Shown: one piece after another, positions 55,147-64,000 of the stretch | Numbering within the stretch: the stretch's first letter is position 1 | Layout: each line of letters starts with the position of its first letter | Assembly: GCA_951799445.1 (NCBI GenBank) | Contig: OX637291.1 | Location: 11,968,501 to 12,032,500 of the forward strand | Origin: Pseudisothecium myosuroides | Lineage: Eukaryota > Streptophyta > Bryopsida > Hypnales > Lembophyllaceae | Direction: 5' to 3' | Length of the DNA: 64,000 nt | Translations under genes and position numbers: made by a program | Notes under the pieces: generated by a model | The model's database searches: none | What the model saw: the letters and a program-made list of their open reading frames with translations, nothing else | What the model was told of the DNA's origin: nothing

Positions 55147-58100
55147 ATAATCATTTCTTGGCAAAGGCCAGCAACTCTGCAAAGCTCCTCTAAAGAAGAC
55201 TCTCTTCTATATTGAGTTAGCACATTGTTAATAGCTTCACAACAACAACAATGCATCGTCCAAACTTAAGGTGGGAGCACCCATAACCATCCGTTTAAGC
55301 CACGAGGAGTACACCATGAAGCCAGTGTGGAAAACTAATAGATAGAAGGGAAGGCAAATGGGAGTGTAAGATCCTCCAAAAAACAACTCTTGAATTCTAA
55401 AAATGCCTTCAGAAATCTTGGTCAAAGGGCAAAAAGGAAAAACACCTTAAACCGATGCTCAATGGCCCCATTTCCAAACATTAATCACAAAGAATCTCGG
55501 GGAGGTGACTTCCCTTTATATTTTGTAACCACGTGCGTTAACCATATATTTGTTTGGGGTCTATTTACCTAATAATTATAATTTTAAGGGACCCTTTTAG
55601 TAGAAAAAAAGCTACTTGGTCTTAATTTTAAGCACCCTATAGGTAATTACAAATGAAAATCTAGCTTAATTCTTGGCACGCTATAGTCCTTATAAACTTT
55701 AGAATTTTTTTTGTTTGATAATAAAGGATTTTAGGATGAATGTTTGGCGTGAAAACATGCTACTTACATTAAAAAATTAAGATCAAACTCAAAAGCAACA
55801 TGAAACAGTCAATAATTGATTAACCATTTAATCCATAACTTCCTAAACAACCAGAATGTGGTCACTTTGGTTTTTGAAGTATTTTTCCTATTATTAAAAA
55901 TAATTAGATGAAGTTGCATTTGAAGTGATGCTTTGAAGAATCAAGTTGGCTATCTTTGTGTGCGATTAGATTTACATATCAAGCTATTTTGGATTTTTTT
56001 TTAAATCCCAAAGCATAGGTGGTTGGGTGCTTGGACAAAAAAGTCAATAGGTTGGGAGGATTTGACCAATGAAAGAGTAGCATATGAATGGATAAGCCTA
56101 GATTGTAGATAGTGTTTTGACCATAACTTGAAATACACATTTTTTATACAATTTTCACTCTTTTAATAAATAAAAATTCCACATTATGTCTTTTGGACTT
56201 CCCTTTTGATCAATCGTTTCCTATTGTTGAAATTCTCATCACATTCTATCTAATTGACATTTCATATTACAATCACTAAAATATTTAGTTTGAAGATGTT
56301 GGTGTGTCAAGGTCATTATCTTACATTATATAGGCCCAAAAATTAAAAAATTTGTTATTATAAACTTCCAACTTGTAAAACACTCCAATCTAAGTTATAA
56401 CAAGTTGCCAATTTTCTACAATGTTTCACGTTACTTGAAGGCAATTAAATTAGGAACTTTTAATAATATCTATGTCAACCTCGATGTCAACAATCAAATC
56501 TTTTTTTACATCTCATTATATATATTGTATTAACCCTTTAGTAGTCAAGCAAGCACATTGTGATCATTTGTCACTATACTTTTATTTTTGAAAATTGAAC
56601 CAAAATTCTATTTAACTCAAAAGTCATTCTCACTCATTAACTTCACAATAATTATGTGTAAGTCTGTTACTCTTGATATAAATGGTTGCAACAAAGAGGC
56701 AATGATATCAAAAACTGATGAATCTCTTTATTTTTAGTTTTGAATTTTAACCAAAATTCTATTTAACTCTAAAAGCACACATCCTCAAAAATCTCATTTT
56801 TGGATGTGCATTATCCGGTTCAAATACACACTATGATCTTCCAATTCCACCATTAAATGAATTGACAAAATACCTCCACTCCAATTGAGAATACAATTGT
56901 ATAGTTAACTTCTACTTTAATCCATTTTTATTTTGTTGGAATCAATCTTGATAGAAAAGTGCCTGAAATCTAAAGCATCTAGCTACAATATCCAAATTGT
57001 TAAATGGTTAAAAATCTATTATTTCTCATTCCTCCATTAGAGAGACCAGTGATTATATCCATTCTAAATTTTTTTTTTTTTTTTTTTTCTAATTTTGTTC
57101 ATACTAATTTATATCTACTTTTTTTTAAATCACGAGATTTTTCAATACCCTGTTTTACATATAATGATGTTTCAAGAATTAAATCCAAGCTAAAGTAGAT
57201 CCAAATCATTTATAAATTTTTCCTCCAATGAATAAAATGCACCCTATAGTTTAACTCACGTGGTTTTCTACTTTTCGCAGAGTGACCTCCCCAAGCAAAG
57301 AATCCAATGGCCACAAAACCACTTGATGGTTGGAGTTTGGACACTTGATGGGCGGATTGGGGGGCAGTCAAAGGGAATGCGTTTTGGTACGTGGAGGGAA
57401 ATGGCTACTCCTACCTTAGTCCTAAATTGTAACCATGAACATTCAAGCCAGTGAGTTTTATCATTTTGGAAAAGTAACTACCTATTTCTTCGATACTCAT
57501 GTCATACTTATGTGATACTTGGATGATACTTGGTGACTTGGTGATATTAAAACTAGGTGATAGCTAGATAAATTTTGGCTATTGGATTCAAGCCTAAATT
57601 TTATTTTTTCTAGTCATCTCGTAATTGCCACTTCACTAGTATCTTTATATGAAGATTGAAAAGATGTTTCTAAGATTCAAAGCATTATAACTCATTCTAA
57701 AGTGTTTTTTCACTCCCGCACTTTAAAACGTTATATAAGAGACTTAGATGTCATTTGGAATCAATCAAACGAAGGTGAAAACACCCAAAACAAGCAAAAC
57801 AAGCAATTAAGCACAATTGGAGGCACCTTCCATTAGAAAAAATATATATATTTGTAGTATTAGCAATTGAAATCATGAATTTAAAAAAAAATAGAATTTT
57901 TGGATAAAACAAGTAACTACTATGAGCAAGTAACTACTATGAATTTTCAAAGTGGAACTCCCTATGCCATTGAAACTGTCACATTGCTTGGTCATAATGC
58001 TAAAATCTAGAGAATCAATAGTCAACCAATGACAGTTACGTATGGAAATGGTTTAATTGTACATTGAGGGATTCTTTCAATGGAAGTCTATTTGTCTGAG

Positions 58101-59393
58101 TACATGGACATTTTCAAAACAAAAATATATTTTTGGTGAATTTTTTACATTAAATTTCATAATATTATATGATAATGAATTGTGAACCATCAATGATGAA
58201 TTCTTAAAATTTAGTTGTATATACAATTGAAAATGTCAATAAGCATATATGTCCTTTTAAAAAACATTGCAAATGTTTCAAATTTTGTGCTATTAATAGA
58301 AAATTCAATACCAAAATGTCACATGTCCAAATTCTATAAATAAATGTCTATGTTTTGTAATTAGAATTTACTATTTGAACCTCATACTACAACTAGTAAC
58401 ATACCTTTCAATATAATGGTATTGTTGGTTTGCCCAAATCAAGTTATAATACATAGACATTTGTTTAACAAAATTTGGCAATGTAACACCTTGACAATGA
58501 ATTTTCTCTAGTGTGAATTTTGAAACTTTCTTGCAATATTTTCTAAAAAGACAAAGGTACTTAAGGACATGTTATATCAAAAAAATTGATGTAATATAAT
58601 CACAAACAATTATTTTTTATTTTTTATTTTTAAATTGAAATTTGATATGCATGATTGGAACTACATAAGAAGAAACACATTTGTTTGTATGGGAAACAAA
58701 GGGAGGTGTGAAACTTTTTTTCCAGGTATTGTATTGTACTGTATTGTACATTACAGTACAACACCGGTGTCAGTTTCAAACAATTTTGAGCAATCCTCTT
58801 GATCACATTTGATTAGATTCAAACCAATCTAAAATATAAATCATACCTTTTTAAACATGTCTAGAAGTAAGAATGGAACAACCTACCAATTGCAAGCAGT
58901 ATGTATGCAAGCTATAAAGATAAAAGAATTAATAGCTTATTTCTATTACATGCATGTTAAGGCCACGATTGTAAATCGTATTTAAACTGTTATTGTTCCT
59001 CTACACAAGTACAGCAGAAACTGTGAATTCACAAAGTTGGCTTAGACAAAGACTTATTAAATGGAAAAAACATAAAAACTTACAACATACTCTCCGTGAA
59101 ACGCCTCTTGGCTCAGAAGAATCCTCACAAGAAACGTACGAGGAAAATTGAAGAAGCAGCTCCAACATCATGTCCTTAAATTGACGAAGTGTAGATTCAA
59201 ATACTTGTGTGCAATGTGCATTGATTAACAAGAAGCATATTTGCATAGCACAAAGCATTACAGACCCTAAACCCTAAAGACTGTCGTTGAAAGTGACGCC
59301 CCCCAGCTCAAATATAATAATCAGAAAAAATTCCTAATCATCAGAACGAGATACCTCCGAATTTCATATCAGTTCGATTCTACTGCATATAGC
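55147..59393. other. AT-rich spacer
   Basis: No gene or well-bounded repeat recognised. Short open frames (60-85 codons) have no family resemblance. The last ~350 bases, from about 59040, are the probable 3' UTR and flank of the VDAC gene. Confidence 0.5.
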
Positions 59394-62300
59394 TCAAGCA
59401 GCCAAAACGGACAGACTCAACCCAACGTTAGGCTGAGCTTTCAAGTCCCTGGAGTTCACTTCAGCAAGAAGACTGAACGTGACGAGAGGGTTGGGCGAGA
59501 ACTGCAAGAGACCAGCCACCAAACCCTTGTCGTCAAACCTCCCCTTCAATGTGGTTTGGCTGTTGTAGATATACGAGCTTGCCACTTTGGCAGACGTGAG
59601 CCCCTTCTCGTACAAGCGGCTGATGTGGGTACCAACTTGACATCTTGGAGACAGGAAGCGTGTGAAGTAGAGGTCAAAGCTCTTCGCAATGAGAGGATCA
59701 AACACTAAAGCTCCCGTGAACTCATCAGTTGTGTATCCAAGTCCTGCGTACAATGCCACCACATAACCATTAAAACCTGAATTGAAACCATGGTCTAAGG
59801 TAGAGGATACTAAAACCTCTAGAGCCCTGCTCTCGTCTCCTAAATACTGACCTCATTTTACCAACAGCAAAACATCTTTTCTTTCATTTGGTTGACCTTC
59901 CATTAGCAAGTTACGTGAAAGCATGCCTTGCTTCAATGACTACGGTCACTGATCTTTGAAGGAAAATGGGGTTGTCTAATGTCCCTTCAAGGGTGGTCTA
60001 CAACCTCCCACTTTGAATGATTGCATAAGAAACCGTCCAATACATTTGAGTACGAAAATTTTCATCTCGTAGAGACTTTGGCCATCTCAAAGCTATCTCT
60101 CCAGTGATTACTAATGCGTGATCTCCCACGATCCTAAATATTGGTGAAAATGCTTACAGGTGACGGAAAGGGTATCCTCTACCTCACTTTATTTGACATG
60201 GCCTATTCTCTATAATCTCAAAAAGTATGAGTTGTATGACTTTGTTGTAGATTCAGACAACATACCAGCTTTTGTCATTGAAATGTTCCTTGACTCTGTA
60301 TTGTACATAAGCGACCCTCCAGTGAAGATCCTCTTGTTTCCGAAGTTGGCGGATAACTCAAGGTCGGGTGCAGCCTTGAATCCATGAATTTTGGCGTGGA
60401 GCGCTGCATAATCGTGATGGTAGGTAATCTGTGGCAACAGAATGTTATGAAGTCAGAGTCATAGGGAGGGCCATCCTGGTAATAAAAAAATTAGAAGCTT
60501 GGTTCATAAATGCGACTGCGCGCCAAAAGAAGAACTCCACCACGAAGGTAGGAACATGAACGTACGTGAGCCTTGCCGTCAGCGCTGCTCGGGTAGCTTG
60601 TTTGAACGCCTGCCGTCAATCCTGCTACACCGAAGTTTGATATAGTTGATAGAGCATTAATCTGAACAAATGAAAACAGTCGTAAGCAGAGATGATAGAA
60701 GTCACACTGGTGGATGCACATCACATACAATGTCACCGCTGTCACTAGAAACCACTTGAATATTCTCTGAGAAAACTCGGTCGTGTTGCTAGCTCTCACT
60801 AACACAAATCTTCAATTGCACGTTCTATATGTAGTTCTAAATAAAGTTGAATGTACAACTGCAGTACACTACGTAGCCTTGATTACAACACAACAACATA
60901 CTTTAGAGGCTACTGTTCTTGAGTAACCGTCTGAGAACAGTGCCAGCTAAGTGAGTATTCTCTAAAATGTTCCACACAGAGCTTTATCACGATAATAAAA
61001 TCAAGCTTCAGACTAGAGACTAGAAGGAAAACGACCACGTGTACCCAATATCACTACAATGTACCAAATATCCAGTTAATAACCTAGAATGAAAGCACAC
61101 GAAGTTTGTGAATCCTAGGGTTTCCATTGATACTACAAGAATCATTAAATGGAACAGGCCAGAGAGAACATACGACGATTCAACAGAACAAATGAAAACA
61201 TGGAAAGAAAAGACGATGAAAATCATACATGAGTCCGTGACATACGATGAGCACCACAGTCACTAAATCAATTGAACTTTGAACTACAGGAACACTCAGC
61301 CGTGTTGTTACCTCTCACTAAGACGTATCTCCAATTGCACCCTCTAATTTAAAAATTCAGTCATACATACGACAGCAGTGCGCTACCAAACTCTAATTTC
61401 GTCACAAAACAAACCTAGATTAGGGCTGCAAAAAGTTCTACAACAATAAATAAAATGGAGTCTCAAACTAGATACCAGAAAGAAAATCACCAAATGTAAA
61501 CAAGACCTATTCAGTAGATTTGAAAACTACCAAAGTCCTGGCACAAATTTAATTTAAATCTAGGGTTTTTATTGATACCACAGGAATCCTAACCTGGGGA
61601 CTATATGAACCAGACCAAAATATGAGCTAGTTCGCCTAGTTGCCTCTAGTGGCGAAGTAGATTATCTACAAAGCTACAAAACGATAAACATAAAGAAGAT
61701 TCAAACTAGATACCAGAAAGAAAACCATCACATATAAATAAGACCTACTCAGTAGATTTGAAACCACCAAAGTACTGGCACACGATTAATATAAATCTAG
61801 GGTTTCCACCAAAACCGCAGGTATCGTAACAATGGAATAAATGAAACAGACCAAAATATGAGCTTGTTCGCCAGGTTGCCTCTGGTGGCGGAATAGGTTG
61901 TCCACAAAGCTCTAACACGATAAATATAATGAAGATTCAAACTAGAAACTAAAAAGAAAACAGATACTCCAGTAACTTCCATACAATGGAATTCACCAAC
62001 GCAATGGCACACAAATGATTGAATCCTAGGGTTTCCATAATATCGTAACATTGGACTAACCGGAGCAGACCAAATACGACCAAGTTCACCGGGTTGCCTC
62101 TGGTGGCGAACAATAGAGATTACTCACAAAGCATAACGAACATCCAACCTAGAATCTAAAACGAAAACTAGCACACATACCTAATATCACGACACCAGAT
62201 ATTACCCTAGAATGAAATCCACGAACGCAATGACACACACATGACCGAATCCTAGGGTGGGTTTCCATAAAATCGCAACATTGGATTACAGCGACACGAC

Positions 62301-62598
62301 CTAATGAGAATATTCGACATTTCACCTGGTTGCCAGTAGTGGCGAAAGACAGGTTATGCGTGGTATTCCCCTCCTGGAAATTGGCCTGCACAATCCCCAC
62401 CGTGATGTCCTGCACAATGGTAGCGGTCGTGGTGATAGTCGCAGCACGGGGCCCTACGCACGACAACATCAACGTGTGCCCTCCCACGAATCCCTTGAGC
62501 ACCAAATCCTTCGCCTGCTTCCCCACATCGGAGAACAACGCCGGCCCTCCAATATTGGCCAAGAGGGGAGTTTTCTTCACCTCTGTCTCGCTCGCCAT
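59394..62598 (-). CDS. VDAC (voltage-dependent anion channel), mitochondrial porin, 4 exons
   Basis: Exons on the minus strand: 62598-62326, 60661-60566, 60428-60266 and 59776-59394, GT-AG (phases 0, 0, 1), closing to 304 residues. VDACs form the 19-strand beta-barrel in the outer mitochondrial membrane that passes ATP, ADP and other metabolites. Residues about 19-36 (PALFSDVGKQAKDLVLKG) match the N-terminal helix and first strand. ITYHHDYAALHAKI follows the usual D-Y-A block. The last exon has the C-terminal barrel, with QTTLKGRFDDKGLVAGLLQ and the closing NVGLSLSVL motif. About 15 extra residues precede the usual start, making the protein longer than the ~275-280 typical of plants. It is clearly diverged from standard plant VDACs, so it may be a specialised paralogue. 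Confidence 0.9.
60770..61360 (-). repeat. Duplicated block in VDAC intron 1
   Basis: About 60775-60830 and 61297-61350 are diverged direct copies (shared 'CGTGTTGCTA/CGTGTTGTTA', 'CTCTCACTAA.AC', 'CTTCAATTGCAC/CTCCAATTGCAC'), some 520 bases apart. Confidence 0.6.
61440..62346 (-). repeat. Tandem array spanning the VDAC exon 1/intron 1 boundary
   Basis: Four copies of a 218-236 bp unit. Each starts with a version of the last 21 bases of exon 1 (TTCGCCACTACTGGCAACCA) and the donor region. Exon-end copies on the minus strand lie near 62346-62326 (real), 62111-62085, 61893-61867 and 61656-61630. The intron parts share 'CCAATGTTACGAT', 'GGAAACCCTAGGATT' and 'AAACTAG..ACCAGAAAG'-type landmarks. 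The decayed copies read TTCGCCACCAGAGGCAACC. Confidence 0.85.
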
Positions 62599-63050
62599 TT
62601 CGACACAAGAGAGAATTCAGGCAGCGATCCCTAAAATGGTGGTTCTGGAGATTGCGGACACCAAATGCGGAGATCAGGGGTGCGTTGGAAAGAGGACGGC
62701 GAGGCCGAGGGAGTGGGGAAGAGAGGAATTGGGGAGAGGGAGACAGGGCGATGGTCGCGACGGGGGAGTTCGGCGACGGAGCAGGCGAGGGCGGGGAAGA
62801 TGCCGTGGGGACGAAGGACGAGATGAACGGGACGGAGAGTAAGATCAGCGCATCTGTGTGCTCGACACGTGGTAGGGGTGGGAGCCAATGGGGGGGATGC
62901 ACTTGGAGTGCATGTGTACGTGGGAGGGTGCCGTGTCGACACCCGGGTGAGGTGCCCGGCGTGACGTCCGGTTTTCAATCGGGATTTGTGTGTTGGGAGT
63001 GTAGTGTGTGGGATCGGAATTAAGGTAGAAAGACCTAAAATGAAAATATG
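62599..63050 (-). promoter_or_regulatory. GC-rich promoter and leader region of VDAC
   Basis: An abrupt GC-rich island lies immediately upstream of the VDAC ATG, then returns to AT-rich DNA beyond 63010. Open frames on both strands here (62330-63023 region) are composition artefacts. A transcription start somewhere in 62620-62900 is likely but not resolvable. Confidence 0.5.
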
Positions 63051-64000
63051 AAAATTGAATGAAAATTATAAGTTTTGTTTTTATTTTTCTTATTTGTAAC
63101 GTTTTCAACTTTTGGAAAAAAACGTTAGTTGAAAGTGAGTCAATCTTGAAATAATTATACACAGAAGATGCACAGATGTGAATCAATGAAAACGAGAAAA
63201 TAATTGGTTGGATTTGTAAAGCACAAGGAAAAAAAAGGGGAAAAATCTTAGAATTTCTCTATTTACAATACAAAGTAGAGAAAATATCTCAGTAGGTACT
63301 TGAAAAAATGTTTGAGTATGGAAATTGAAGGAAAATAACTTGGATAGCTCAAAAAAATCCCAAATACTAATAGAAATATGAAAATTATGAATCTTTGATC
63401 CTTTTTTATTTTAAATTATATATTTAGTGAGTTTATGAAGTTAAAAGTTAAGAAAACTTTCAATTCTCCCATATTTGTGCACATTTGAAGCACCTTCTAA
63501 AGGACCAAAACTATTCATTCATTGGCTCTAGTATTTTACATCTATATAATGTTATGTGTATAATTATAAACATTTCAAAAGGATAGTTTAAGGTCATGTG
63601 GATAACACTTCAACAAAAACCTACTTTATCATCCATTGGACATTTTTAGGCCGCTATATCATTCCTAGGTTAATCCTGGAAGGGCATTGTGAACCTAAAA
63701 GGTTTGACAAACCTATCCTATAGAAATAAAGAATGCATGTGTCGGGTTACCAATCAAAGTATTTTTAGTGACTACCTTGGTCATGGGCTCCGCCTCCTTC
63801 TAGTTTAACTCTATAATGACATGGCACCTAAAAGTGTCCAATGGATGACAAAGAATCTTTCTATATAAGACAAAAATATAAATGTTCATCCTTGGAATTT
63901 TGAGTGACAAGAAGAGGTCTTACACAATAGTTTGACCTCCAATAAGTGCTCTACAAGTTTTTCAATAAAAAATACCAATGTTTATTTTTGATCATTTTAG
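63051..64000. other. AT-rich spacer with an inverted copy of the dispersed repeat
   Basis: No gene. The segment 63830-63960 is the inverse of the repeat at 12130-12260 and 32320-32440 ('CCAATGGATGACAAAGAATC', 'AAATGTTCATCCTTGGAATTTT'). Confidence 0.55.

Noticed and set aside
62330..63023. Several overlapping open frames of 90-180 codons on both strands around the VDAC start
   Set aside because: They overlap exon 1 of VDAC and the GC-rich promoter; high GC removes stop codons. Low-complexity Arg/Gly/Pro/Ser translations and no family match.

Overview
The window is nuclear DNA from a land plant. Evidence: split genes with GT-AG introns, a WEB-family coiled-coil protein, a plastid ferredoxin-thioredoxin reductase catalytic chain, a VDAC porin, an NB-ARC immune receptor, and short TTTAGGG-type (plant telomere) runs. 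Low gene density, AT-rich spacers full of small inverted-repeat transposons and an NB-ARC gene of unusual build suggest an early-diverging lineage (moss or other bryophyte-like plant). That placement is inference.

Layout. 13-2939 (-): six-exon WEB-family gene. 7168-8833 (-): three-exon plant-specific protein of unknown function, with a GC-richer leader reaching about 10450. 10.5-36.8 kb: gene-poor repeat territory. It holds a pogo/Emigrant-like MITE, a Tc1-type DD34E element with perfect TIRs whose transposase has one in-frame stop, two PIF/Harbinger-type elements (one with a nested CACTA-like MITE), two CATTA-ended elements, a retroposed insertion with a 12-bp TSD, and a 1.4-kb fold-back element built of inverted tandem repeats. 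38208-41086 (+): eight-exon DUF455 ferritin-like gene. 45008-47305 (+): six-exon FTR catalytic chain (FTRC). 47733-48946: two related MITEs head to head, forming a 1.2-kb palindrome. 49444-52419 (-): NB-ARC gene with no LRR, plus a decayed copy of its last exon. 53.5-59.3 kb: repeats and a small PIF-type MITE. 59394-62598 (-): four-exon VDAC.

The genes do not form a functional unit. Two are organelle-related (plastid redox FTRC, mitochondrial VDAC), one is a chloroplast-movement family member, one is an immune-type ATPase and one is an uncharacterised ferritin-like protein.

The most unusual signal is tandem duplication within the genes. In the NB-ARC gene and in VDAC an intron is made of several ~220-250 bp copies of a unit that starts in the last 20-40 bases of the preceding exon and runs across the 5' splice site, so each intron carries a ladder of decayed donor sites. 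Leaders of the DUF455, FTRC and NB-ARC genes and intron 1 of FTRC are also tandemly repeated. All exon models were built by eye from reading frame, GT/AG sites and family similarity; no search was run.
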